In this document: positions 23,727 through 33,873 of the stretch, piece by piece
Numbering within the stretch: the first letter of the stretch is position 1
Layout of the letters: every line of letters begins with the position of its first letter
NCBI RefSeq assembly: GCF_921293095.1
Contig: NC_060249.1
Location: 77,635,907-77,699,906, forward strand
Source: Ischnura elegans
Lineage: Eukaryota; Arthropoda; Insecta; Odonata; Coenagrionidae
Direction of reading: 5' to 3'
Length of the DNA stretch: 64,000 bases
Notes under the pieces: generated by a model
The model's database searches: none
Seen by the model: only the letters and a program-made list of their open reading frames with translations
What the model was told of the DNA's origin: nothing
Translations under genes and position numbers: made by a program

Positions 23727-23864
23727 TAGATAGAAGAGTTGACTTCAGGAGCTTAATATTAGCAAAGTAAGCCCTATTTCCAGCCATTATCCTCTTGTTG
23801 ATCTCTTCCGTCATTTAGTTCTTACAATTTAAATTAGTACCGAGGTAGCTGAAATACTTTAATT

Positions 23865-25654
23865 TTCAAAGTTGTACTGCCCAAATGTAACGTTTTGAGT
23901 CCATCTTCTGTCTTCCGTGGTCGACATTCTCATGTATTTCGTTTTTCTCTCATTGATTCTGAGCCCTATATTCCTACTCTTCTGTTCTAAGATTTTGAAT
24001 ATTTCTTTCAGAGAATCCATATTCCGTGCCATTAGAACTATATCGTCGGCATAGGCACATGCCTGAGTAGATTTATGCACAATTGTCCCCTCTAACCCCA
24101 GTTCTTTCATGGCTTCATGTAGACACAGATTAAATAGTACTGCTGATAGAGAATCTCCTTGTCTTACTCCAGTTGTTATCGTAAAGGCTTCACTAGTCTT
24201 GCCCCCGATATAGGCCTTAGCTTGAGATCCTTCCATAGTCATATTTACCAACATAATTAGCTTTTTTGGTATTCCGAATCCCTCCAATGCCTTCAACATT
24301 TTTCTTCTATTGACACTATCAAAAGCTTGCTGGAAATCAATGAAAATCATATGTAGGTCAATGCTGTACTCATAACATTTCTCCATGCATTGTCTCATTA
24401 CAAAGATTTGGTCGGTTGTTCCTCTTCCCGGCCTGAAGCCACATTGGTATTCACCAAGGATTACTTCAGCATACGTGTTAAGTCTCCTCTGCAGTATACA
24501 AGAAAATATCTTGTAAGTGACATTTAGTAATATGATTCCCCAATAGTTGCTGCATTGCAATTTATCTCCCTTCTTGAATATAGGGCAAATTAAACCAATC
24601 TTCCATTTCTCAGGCATCTCTTCTTTCTCCCATATTAATGACTCCTCCACCTCCTCAATTGATGGCCTACTAATATTGGTGTCCACCCTCATGTCCAGCA
24701 TTTCTCCATCCTCCTCATCTATCTCATTGACATTCAGCAATTCCTTAAAGTACTCGGCCCATCTTCCCATTACTTCTTCCTCTGTTCCAACCAACCTCCC
24801 ATTCTTATCCTTACATGCGTTTGTTCTTGGTTGAAATTTATTCGTCATCCGTTTGATTGCCTGGTATAACTTTCTACTTTCATTTTGTGTGTTCAGTTCC
24901 TCAACCTTTTCCACAAACCCTTTTAAGTACTGTTTTTTCTTTTTTCGTAGTATTTTATTTGCTTGTCTTCTGCTTTCTTTATATCTTTCAACATTTTGTC
25001 TTGTCTCTTTCTGGATGGTGTTCCTTTGATCTATATTCTTCCTTTCTATAGCCTTTCTGCACTCATTATCAAACCATTCTTCATTCCTTGTTTTCTTTCT
25101 TTCTCCTATAGTCTCCTTTGCAGCCTCTTCCATAGCCTTCTTTATATTAAGCCATTTTCTCTCCACTGAGTCATTTACACTCAGGTTCTCTGCTCCTTCT
25201 TCTAGTTTCTTAACCAGGATTTCCTGATATTGGGCTACAGCTGCTGGTTGTCTGAACTTTTCCTCTCTCCACTGTATCCTCTTGGGTCCTTTAATACGTC
25301 CCACATTCGCAATTCTTTCCCTGAGCTTGGCCTTTACCAAATAATGGTCTGAATCACAGTTTGGGCCTCTTGCAGACCTTACGTCAATGACTGAAGATGC
25401 ATGTCTTCTGGAAACCAGAACGTGATCAATTTGGTTGACCACTCCTATACCTGCCATTTTCCATGTTCCCTTATGAATATCTTTGTGAGCAAAACAGGTA
25501 CTTTTGATTATTAGCCCTTTAGCTTCTGCCAGCTGACTTAGCATCATTCCGTTTCCATTTGTTTCAGTATGTAACGAGTGTTTTCCAGCTACATGCTGCA
25601 AGAAGTCCTCTCTTCCTATTTTTGCGTTGAAATCTCCTAGGAGAATCAACATAT
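23865..25654 (-). pseudogene. RTE-like LINE ORF, endonuclease end and reverse transcriptase
   Basis: Opens MLILLGDFNAKIG, has VNQIDHVLVSRRH and CDSDHYLVKAKL (endonuclease), then reverse transcriptase motifs GEYQCGFRPGRGTTDQIF, IFIDFQQAFDSVNR, TTGVRQGDSLSAVLFN and CAYADDIVLMARN. A frameshift after QYNFEN and one stop about 12 codons later interrupt the path to MTEEINKRIMAGNRAYF at 23740-23810. The segment joins 32150-32808 exactly at the gypsy insertion site, at PKYD-MLILLGD. Confidence 0.9.
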
Positions 25655-25953
25655 TGTAAGCGCGTGGTTTCTAATTGGGTTGGCACTCCAGAGGAATTAT
25701 GGAATCAACTCATTTCGTGAAGGTATTTATTATCAATCACACACCGTGCGTCGCACACCTGGCCTGCGGCCTTTACACATGAGTACTTTTTGCCGACTGC
25801 TCTCTGCCTTTTCCACACGTGGCCTCCGGCTTCCCGGAAGGTGCTGATGGCAGCATCACTCCCACGCACTCACATGAGTGACTAGGCATGGGGATCAGAA
25901 TAGCATTACCATCCGGTTTCACGTCTCTGCGAACTCAAGATGTTCCGCTTACA
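25655..25953 (-). repeat. Gypsy 3' LTR
   Basis: 299-bp terminal direct repeat, TG...CA, apparently identical to the copy at 31851-32149. Confidence 0.95.
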
Positions 25954-26651
25954 ACTATACCCCCTCCAAAGTGAATTGTTGAATATCCTAAAAACACAAC
26001 AATTCAATAGTAGAATACATGGAAACCATTAAAATCACAATAAAACAAAGAAAGATGAAAAGTTACCCAATGATAGATGAAAGAAAGAAAAAGAAAGAAA
26101 AAAAAACTTAACGCACTTAACAGAAAACCGTACAATTTGAAATATATGAATCAATTCAAGTGGATGAATAGGTCCAGAGTTCAATCTTCGGCCGTGGCCT
26201 ACACTTTTTTAGAATCACAAATTCCCACCCTCCCAAGCACTCGTCATCTTTGCACGGGAATCCCTGGATTTTAAAAACCCTCTTGGCAATTCACTGCCCA
26301 CGACCCCGCCCCACACTACTGATGCACTTCACACATTACACATTATCACTGTTAAGCAATACCCTTCATTTTTACAACCTTAAATCTAACATTGCATACC
26401 CATTATCTAGGGGTCCCCGCCCCCCATCACGTATCCTCCCCTTAGCTCTGTCAAACAATTGACCTATTAATTTATACTCATTATTCATCCCTTCAAATCA
26501 AAATTAATTACCACCATCCAATCGTGTTCTATTAACCCTACATCTTGTCCACGATCAAATACCAAACCGTTTTTTTTTTTTAATGGCACCAATTCTTGAG
26601 CCATTTCAAGTCCCGCTATCCCAGCGGCGACTAAAATGGCAAATACCAAGG

Positions 26652-29600
26652 TCATTGTTCTTGTTCGTGTTCCTCTAGAACCGTGGACAAGGGTCCTTGT
26701 GATCGGAGCGAATAGGAGTGTGAGGGCGCTGGAGAAGGGGACAGGGGAGGGGCTGCGATTCTCTCAGCTGTTCGCTGTCTGCTGCGGAGGGGGTAAGGGG
26801 ACCGCCTTGTGAGGGGAGGGGAAGGCGGTGGAAGGGAGGCTGCTTCGTTCCGCTGGGAGGAGTTCTCCTCTTGGTGTGGAGGGGGGGAAACAACTCTTTC
26901 CCTCTTCGCTGGCGCCTCGCCGTCTGGGGTGGGTGAGGGAGGGGAGTCAAACCCTTCCCCGCTATCCGTTCCCAGCTGGCTGGCTTCTGGAAGGTCGGCG
27001 TATCCCCGCGGCTCCACAGATTCGAACTCTATTTCACTGCAAGGGGGTAGAATTGGGGTTTGGGGAGGTAGGGGTGGATTCTTCCGGGGTCTTCCTCGGG
27101 GGCGAGCACGTCTCCCTCCTAAATCTGGGGGTGGAATAGAACCTGAGTAAGGTTTCACACGATTCACATGCACCACAATTTTTCGAAAGGGAAGCTCCAA
27201 CTCTAAATTGCAATCGGACAAAACTCTTATCACTCGATACGGCCCTTCCCAGGGGCAATGAAACTTTTTCACTTGCCCTGGCTTCAAACACGGGTCGCGT
27301 AAATATACGTAGTCGCCCACCTCGTATCTGCGTTGTTTTCCCTTTGTTTTTACCCCTTCTGCTTGCGTCTTTTGTGCCCTCCGATTGTTTTCCTTGCAAA
27401 CTTCCCACAACTTTGTTAGTCTCGCACACAATTCTCCCACAGCCGGGTGCTCAGACGGAACACCGTTCGCCGCCACGACTTCAAAGGGGGAGGCCATCGG
27501 AAATCCGAATATCACTTCGTGGGGGGAGTACTCTGTACTACGGTGCTTTTTAATATTATACACAGAGACTGCATAGTCTAATAAAGAATCCCAATTGTTG
27601 TTATTGTAATTCACGTAATGGCTCAGTATTTGGGCGATCGTGCGATGCACTCGCTCAACCCTCCCGTTCGCCTCCGGGTGATACGATGACGTGCGTAATC
27701 GCTTCACTTCGAGCAGTCTACACATCTCGCGGAACAACTCCGATTCAAAATTGGTTCCCTGATCGGTGAGGATCGTCTTTGGGACTCCGAATCGCAAAAT
27801 CCAGTTTCTAACAAGCGCCGCAGCCACCGTCTCCGCAGTTTGGTCGGCCATGGCCGTCATGACTACATACCGTGAAAAGTGATCCACAATTGTCAATATG
27901 AACCGGTTTCCTTTATCTGTTCGCGGCAAAGGGCCTACAATATCTAGCGCTAAGAACTCAAACGGCCGCGAGGCATAAGGCACTTCCTGCAAGGGGGCCT
28001 TAGAGCCTCCATACGGGCTTCTTCGATTGCACGCAATGCAGTGCTTGACGTGCTCCCTCCCGGCTCTTTCCATACCTGGCCACCAATATTGCGATACTAG
28101 TCGAGTCACCGTTGCTTCCCTACCTAAATGTCCCGCCATTATATGATCATGGCATTGTTTAAGTATTTCCTCCCTACAGCTTCTCGGCACCACAGTCCTA
28201 TTCCCCCGTTTCGTTTTCCTAAACAACACGTTGTCGATTACCGCGAAATTTTTGTCTTCCCTCCACCCTCGGCACTCCTCATCACTCCCTTGCGCATCCG
28301 CGAAGTCTATCGCTCCCTCAGCGACCACGCCCCTCACCTTCCGGCTGAGCGTGTCGGCATTTAAATGCGCCTTCCCGGGCTTGTGCGCTACTTCGTAGTC
28401 GTACTCGCTTAACTTAAGTGTCCAACGCATTAGCCTGCTGCTTGGATCCTTGAGACCAAACAACCACTTAAGAGCAGCATGGTCAGTTACGATCAAGAAT
28501 TTACGGCCAAACACGTAACACTTAAACTGTCGCACTGCCCACACGACAGCGAGGAGTTCCTTCTCTGTTGTAGTATAGTTTATTTCGGGGTTTTTCATTT
28601 GCCGAGACGCGTATGCCACGGGGTGTTCCTCCCCATCGATCACCTGTGATAACACGGCTCCTATTGCGAAATTACTCGCGTCCGTAGAGATGATGAAAGG
28701 TCGGTTGAAGTCGGGGTAAATTAATACCGGACTACTCGTCAACGATTCCTTTAAACTCTCCACAGCCTCGTCACACTCAGGCGTCCAATTAAAAGTAGTC
28801 CCTTTCCGCAGCAACGCCGTCAGTGGTCGGGCGAGGACGGCGTAGTTATCCACGAACCGGCGGTAATAGTTCGCAAGTCCTAAAAATGACTGAATTTCCT
28901 TTGCCGTTCTCGGGGTTGGGTAATCGCGCACCGCAGCAACTTTTTCTGGGTCGGGCCTGATCCCGTTGGCGCTGATAACATGGCCAAGGTACTTTACTTG
29001 TGGGAGGGCAAAGTGGCACTTAGTCAATTTCAACGACAGGCCGGCCGCTTCCAACTTCTCGAATACCTTGCTTAGCCGTGAGGCGTGCGTGTCAATCGAA
29101 TCGCTAAACACGATGACGTCGTCTAGATAAACTAAACATTCCGACGGCGTCATCCCCCGTAGCACTCCGTCCATCATCCGTTGGAATGTCGCGGGCGCGT
29201 TTCTAAGTCCAAATGGCATACGGACGTATTCGTAATGGCCGCTGTTTACGATAAAGGCGGCCTTCTCACGCGAGTCCGCGGCCATCGGAATCTGGTGATA
29301 TCCGCTAGTGAGGTCGAGGGTCGTGAAGTACTTACATCCGCCTAAATATTCCAAAGTCTCTGTGATATTGGGAAGGGGGTAAACATCTGCTTTAGTGATA
29401 GCATTAAGGGCCCTAAAGTCTATGCAGAATCGATAGTTTGGCTTGCCATCCAGTGACTTTTTCGGAACCACCACCACCGGAAACGCCCACGGGCTATTGC
29501 TAGGCTGGATGACCCCCCCGTCTAATTGCTCTTTCACGAAATTCTCTATCAGGGGCTTCAGGTGGTGCGGGGTCCTATAGGGTTTTTTATAAATCGGGCG

Positions 29601-30824
29601 GGCATCACCCGTCGGAATTTCGTGCTCCACTAGATGAGTGGCAGGGGGCCCGCCCGTTTGCGTAAACAAATTCTGAAATTTCTCAATCACTGGGGCTAGT
29701 ACTTCTCGTTCCTCCCCTTTCAAGTGCCCCAACTTATCCCGAATGTCCCTTCCGAATTCCTTCACTTCCATTACCCCAACGCACTTTTCCTCCCATCCAG
29801 TTGTCCCCTCTTCGCGGCCCGTTTGAATGTCCTCACCCGAGTGCACCTCGCTAACTCTCGCGATCAATGTCCCCTTGTTTAGCGTAAGTGTATCAGGTCC
29901 AAAATTACTTACGTGTGTGGTGACGCTTCCCTCATCGCTCACCAAGCACACACACCTGGCCACCCAGCACTCCTCCTCCTCCAGGGCAGATTCCACCAGG
30001 CACTCCTGACCCGGCCGCCAAACTTCGGTGTCCAAGAAAATAGGCAGGAGTCGCACGCTTCTACCCGGAACGATTTCAGCGCGCAGGAGTCGAACCGGTA
30101 CGTCAACTGCTCCATGGCGATGGCACGTCCTCGTGGGGTATCCTCGTGGTATCTTTTCGCCCCCTCTCCTCGCCGCGTCGGGGCGGAAAGGAAGATCACG
30201 GTCGGTCGCCGCCAGCACCGGGTCCACTACCGGTGAGAGCGGGCTCCTCGTCGCCGCTAGGGCGGCCCCATCAGCCGCGGGCGATGACGGCCCGTCGGTC
30301 GGTCTCCTCCTTCCCCCTCTCTCCTTGCGCTGGGGCGAAACCACGCCCACTTTTCCTTCCATCCCGTCGGACGGGGCCCGCTGATAACAACCCACCGCGC
30401 CCATCGCCGCCTCCCTCCTAGTCGACGCACTCTCTCGCGCGTCGGCCAAATGAACTATTTTTCCATTCAATACCAACACTCCCCGAGCGAGATCAATCAC
30501 TGCACCGTTTTCTCTTAAAAAGTCCATCCCCCACAGTCCTGCATAGTCGCCCAGCGAGTCCACCACTTGCGCACGCAGCATCAGTGACATGCCACCAACT
30601 CTCAAAGGGGCCACCACTTCGCCGTAATTTCGCATGTGCCCCCCCGAAATCCCTCGTATCCTCAAGGGTGAGAAAGTAGGGGTCAAATTGCCACTGCACT
30701 GTTTAGTTATTAGGGAAACTTGGGCTCCTGTGTCCACTAACACGGGCCACACCCGTCCGTCCATCTCCACTCGTACTACCAGTCCATTTGCCTCGCGGAG
30801 CGAGCAAACAGGTGTGATCGCCAC
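26652..30824 (-). CDS. Gypsy pol polyprotein
   Basis: One 1,390-codon open frame with, in order, a retropepsin-like protease, reverse transcriptase, RNase H, a zinc-binding integrase N-terminus and an integrase core, then a proline-rich C-terminal tail. The order with integrase last places it in Ty3/gypsy rather than Ty1/copia. Polyproteins of this kind copy the element's RNA into DNA inside particles and insert it. The frame looks whole. It follows gag with a short gap, in a different frame. Confidence 0.95.
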   Translation of the reverse strand: MAITPVCSLREANGLVVRVEMDGRVWPVLVDTGAQVSLITKQCSGNLTPTFSPLRIRGISGGHMRNYGEVVAPLRVGGMSLMLRAQVVDSLGDYAGLWGMDFLRENGAVIDLARGVLVLNGKIVHLADARESASTRREAAMGAVGCYQRAPSDGMEGKVGVVSPQRKERGGRRRPTDGPSSPAADGAALAATRSPLSPVVDPVLAATDRDLPFRPDAARRGGEKIPRGYPTRTCHRHGAVDVPVRLLRAEIVPGRSVRLLPIFLDTEVWRPGQECLVESALEEEECWVARCVCLVSDEGSVTTHVSNFGPDTLTLNKGTLIARVSEVHSGEDIQTGREEGTTGWEEKCVGVMEVKEFGRDIRDKLGHLKGEEREVLAPVIEKFQNLFTQTGGPPATHLVEHEIPTGDARPIYKKPYRTPHHLKPLIENFVKEQLDGGVIQPSNSPWAFPVVVVPKKSLDGKPNYRFCIDFRALNAITKADVYPLPNITETLEYLGGCKYFTTLDLTSGYHQIPMAADSREKAAFIVNSGHYEYVRMPFGLRNAPATFQRMMDGVLRGMTPSECLVYLDDVIVFSDSIDTHASRLSKVFEKLEAAGLSLKLTKCHFALPQVKYLGHVISANGIRPDPEKVAAVRDYPTPRTAKEIQSFLGLANYYRRFVDNYAVLARPLTALLRKGTTFNWTPECDEAVESLKESLTSSPVLIYPDFNRPFIISTDASNFAIGAVLSQVIDGEEHPVAYASRQMKNPEINYTTTEKELLAVVWAVRQFKCYVFGRKFLIVTDHAALKWLFGLKDPSSRLMRWTLKLSEYDYEVAHKPGKAHLNADTLSRKVRGVVAEGAIDFADAQGSDEECRGWREDKNFAVIDNVLFRKTKRGNRTVVPRSCREEILKQCHDHIMAGHLGREATVTRLVSQYWWPGMERAGREHVKHCIACNRRSPYGGSKAPLQEVPYASRPFEFLALDIVGPLPRTDKGNRFILTIVDHFSRYVVMTAMADQTAETVAAALVRNWILRFGVPKTILTDQGTNFESELFREMCRLLEVKRLRTSSYHPEANGRVERVHRTIAQILSHYVNYNNNNWDSLLDYAVSVYNIKKHRSTEYSPHEVIFGFPMASPFEVVAANGVPSEHPAVGELCARLTKLWEVCKENNRRAQKTQAEGVKTKGKQRRYEVGDYVYLRDPCLKPGQVKKFHCPWEGPYRVIRVLSDCNLELELPFRKIVVHVNRVKPYSGSIPPPDLGGRRARPRGRPRKNPPLPPQTPILPPCSEIEFESVEPRGYADLPEASQLGTDSGEGFDSPPSPTPDGEAPAKRERVVSPPPHQEENSSQRNEAASLPPPSPPLTRRSPYPLRSRQRTAERIAAPPLSPSPAPSHSYSLRSQGPLSTVLEEHEQEQ

Positions 30825-30865
30825 CTCCTGGGGGGGCCGCGTTCGGCGATTAACTCGGCCCCACC

Positions 30866-31786
30866 CTAGTTTAAATCCGGCTTCCTGTCGCTCGACAGCC
30901 GCGGAGTACTCTTACAGTCCCTCGCAAAATGCCCCTGGCGGCCGCAGGCGAAGCAGAGCCCTCGGGGGCGGCTCGGACATAAGCGTGCGAAATGACCCTC
31001 CTTCCCGCACGAAAAACACGCCTTTGCCGTCGATGCAAAGACTTCCATCTCCCCAACTGGCCTCTTCGCACGCCGTTCCACCTCCACGATGCGCGTGGCG
31101 TTCTCAATGGCGTCATCAAACGTCGCTGGCATCCTCAGTCGCGTTTGTCTGCCCACCTCGCCAGAGAGACCGTTTAAGAAGGCATCCAATGCCCTCTGGT
31201 CGGCCTCTTCCCGGATGGCAGCCACCCTCTCCTCAGTGCCTTCGACAGAATAGGTCCGTACATTCGTTTCACGAACCCGATCCGCGAATTCCTGTATGGT
31301 CTCCCCCGCCTTCATCCGCAGAGTGGACAGCAACTCCCGGTAATACCGCCGGCTTTTACTCGACCTGTATCTCTCCTTCAGCAGTCCGGTAATCTCCGGA
31401 TACGTCAATGCCTCTCTCCCCTCGGCCTTGGCTCGGCAATACGTATCCGCGGCCCCCTTGAGTCGCAGCCTGATCGCATGCTGTTTCTCCTCCTCCGTCC
31501 ACTTACTCAGCAAGGCAGCCCTATCGAACCGTTCGAGAAAGGCATCCACATCCTCCGCTGGTCCGCCGCAGAAATTCTCAACCGAGGCTAAGAGGGCGAA
31601 ATTCGGTTGTCTATCCGCGTAGTTCTCAGCGGTCGGGGCGGGGAGATGCATAGGTCTCTCGGCCTCTCGAGCCCTCATTCTAGCGTTCTCCTCCTGCAGG
31701 TCCTTTAACTGCGCAGTCAACGTGTCTAACGCGCGTTGGAGATCCATTTCTTGGCCCAATATACTGACCCTGCCCGTCATCCTCAC
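30866..31786 (-). CDS. Gypsy gag protein
   Basis: A 306-codon frame with a coiled-coil start, a capsid-type helical region and two CCHC zinc knuckles near the C-terminus. It lies directly after the 5' LTR leader and before pol. The frame looks whole. Confidence 0.92.
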   Translation of the reverse strand: MRMTGRVSILGQEMDLQRALDTLTAQLKDLQEENARMRAREAERPMHLPAPTAENYADRQPNFALLASVENFCGGPAEDVDAFLERFDRAALLSKWTEEEKQHAIRLRLKGAADTYCRAKAEGREALTYPEITGLLKERYRSSKSRRYYRELLSTLRMKAGETIQEFADRVRETNVRTYSVEGTEERVAAIREEADQRALDAFLNGLSGEVGRQTRLRMPATFDDAIENATRIVEVERRAKRPVGEMEVFASTAKACFSCGKEGHFARLCPSRPRGLCFACGRQGHFARDCKSTPRLSSDRKPDLN

Positions 31787-31850
31787 TTACCTTCACTATA
31801 GACTTGATTCCTCTTTTTGTTGGAGGCCAACGTCGCACTCTGACACCAGT

Positions 31851-32149
31851 TGTAAGCGCGTGGTTTCTAATTGGGTTGGCACTCCAGAGGAATTATGGAA
31901 TCAACTCATTTCGTGAAGGTATTTATTATCAATCACACACCGTGCGTCGCACACCTGGCCTGCGGCCTTTACACATGAGTACTTTTTGCCGACTGCTCTC
32001 TGCCTTTTCCACACGTGGCCTCCGGCTTCCCGGAAGGTGCTGATGGCAGCATCACTCCCACGCACTCACATGAGTGACTAGGCATGGGGATCAGAATAGC
32101 ATTACCATCCGGTTTCACGTCTCTGCGAACTCAAGATGTTCCGCTTACA
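31851..32149 (-). repeat. Gypsy 5' LTR
   Basis: 299-bp terminal direct repeat matching 25655-25953. It abuts the duplicated ATAT at 32150. Confidence 0.95.
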
Positions 32150-32808
32150 ATATCATATTTAGGTATCTTGCTGCATTCTCTATCCAGTTGATCATAGAAG
32201 GCATTCTTCTCATCATCATTAGCATCTTCTGTGGGTGCATAAGCTGAGATGATAGATAAGTTTCTAAAACGTCCTTTGAGCCTTATCTTACACATTCTAT
32301 CCCCCAGAGGTTCATACCCTAAGCAGCTTTGCTTCATTTTGTTATTAAGGATAAACCCTGTTCCACATTGTCCAGTTCTCAGTTTAGGCCCACTATAGAA
32401 CATTGAGTAGTCCTTTTTATCCACTCTTCCATTTCCGTTCCATCTTATTTCTTGTAACGCCACTACATCTATCCCATATTTCAATACTTCTTCAGCGATC
32501 TCTGCCATTTTTCCAGCCTTCAACATGGTCCTTACATTCCATGTAGCTAAGGTCAATGTTGTATTCCGTTTCCGAGTTCCTGATCGTTTGCCAGTGTCAA
32601 TATCCTTAAATCCGTCCGTATTCCGAGGCTTATTTATGGGTTTCGTAACAAAACATTTTTTATGGTGTGGGATTGTAAGCCCCACGCCCAACCCCCAACC
32701 TGGAGGACCAGGGTATCTCTTTTTGTCGGACCTATCCCCTTTGACCTGTCCGGCTTGGGTAGCCCTACCAGGAGCTTTTGCTCCCGCCAGCATAGCTCTC
32801 AGGTTCAC
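32150..32808 (-). pseudogene. RTE-like LINE ORF, N-terminal endonuclease segment
   Basis: Starts MNLRAMLAGAKAPGRATQ, then the APE endonuclease motifs LATWNVRTM, VVALQEIRWNGNGRVDK, GTGFILNN and ISAYAPTED. It is open up to the gypsy insertion point and resumes at 25654. The ORF start lies about 50 nt from the element's 5' boundary, so the 5' end looks complete. Confidence 0.88.
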
Positions 32809-32874
32809 TTAGGCACGCAAGCCCCCTCATCACGACAAGATAGAGATACCAGCGAGGGGGAGTTTTATTTTAGT

Positions 32875-33873
32875 AACATATCTTATATTAGTTGAATGCT
32901 TTCATTTCAATTCAGTACTGATTTTGCTTAAAGACTTTTGTGATTTTGGCATATAGGGGGGAGGGCAGCCCCTCCCCTGCCCCTCTGCCCCTCGCTGCGT
33001 ACGCCCATGAGAAGGTGGATAATCAGACAATGTCAACGTTGTGTGTGAAGAAATATTTTTGCCTAAAAACACCCCTAAGGCCCCTTCGATTTCAGATAAT
33101 AATCAAAAATATCTTGAAGTTAACCTGACTGGAGCTTCCTTAGGAATGAATGAAACTGCTAGTTGTAAAACTTACAAGGGAATATCATGTTTTTCACACA
33201 ATACACTGAATTCATATCTTTTCAACACTATTCCTCATCATTGCAAATACTCTGTTATGAACATCAAGACTAAATCGATTGCTCAACTATATTGCTGCAC
33301 TGCAGACACTTTTGAATACCAATTAAAAGGTGACCATAATGGAAGCCTGAATCGAGCTTCCAAGAGACAGTCCTAGGCCTCCACGACTGAGCCTAGCTAT
33401 GTGGCCATTGAAGAAGATGTGACCATGGGGTGGTGTGGCTTGAAGCCATTCTTTCAATATCAGGAAGTCGCAGCATCATCAAATAGTCACATTTGATTGC
33501 AAACTGATATTTGAGCCAACTTTTTAAAATCATTTTACATACCTACCTCAAAAAGACACTGGCATTTTTTAAATAGGTTAATGAGCAAATAATTTTAATT
33601 GCATTCAAAAGGGAAACTAAAAGAATGTAAAAAAGACACCATGTACAGTTAAAAAATAACTTTTAATATTTACTCAAACAAGATTGAGGCCTGACATTTC
33701 AATAATGTATCATTGTGATCTTACATAATGAGGAGCATCTCCATGCTCTGGCAATAATTAAGTTAATGAACAGAACATCATTGCTACATGGTGAGGGAGT
33801 GTTTGAAGTAGGGCACAGAATGGAGAACTAAATCACCAGCTGAAAATACAAAATCCTTACTATTGCATAGCTT
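32875..33873. other. Intergenic DNA between the LINE nest and mS38
   Basis: No gene supported. Around 32955-33010 a G-rich/C-rich stretch ending GCTGCGTACGCCCATG resembles the end of a G-rich MITE. TTTAAT at 33662-33667 could serve as an ATTAAA-type polyadenylation signal for the mS38 gene on the minus strand. Confidence 0.4.

Larger units (their letters stand above)
25655..32149 (-). mobile_element. Ty3/gypsy LTR retrotransposon, whole-looking
   Basis: 6,495 bp, read on the minus strand, with two 299-bp LTRs (25655-25953 and 31851-32149) that begin TG and end CA and look identical by eye. It lies between 4-bp duplications ATAT. Next to the 5' LTR is a plausible tRNA primer-binding site, and next to the 3' LTR a purine-rich tract. 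Gag and pol occupy two long open frames. No break is evident in either. The identical LTRs imply a very recent insertion. It sits inside the endonuclease region of the older LINE. Confidence 0.95.
19811..32860 (-). mobile_element. RTE-like LINE, full length, split by two younger insertions
   Basis: The LINE runs from 32860 (5') to 19811 (3') between two copies of AGTTTTATTTTAGT (19797-19810 and 32861-32874). After removing the LINE at 20305-23726 and the gypsy element at 25655-32149 with their duplications, about 3.1 kb remain, a full-length size. Its single reading frame joins across both insertion sites: endonuclease start 32808-32150, endonuclease end plus reverse transcriptase 25654-23865, and C-terminal domain 20304-19827. 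The clade call (RTE-like, often annotated craniofacial development protein 2-like) rests on motif resemblance only. Confidence 0.88.

Noticed and set aside
26809-30421. Plus-strand open frames opposite the gypsy pol
   Set aside because: Shadows of the long minus-strand coding frame.
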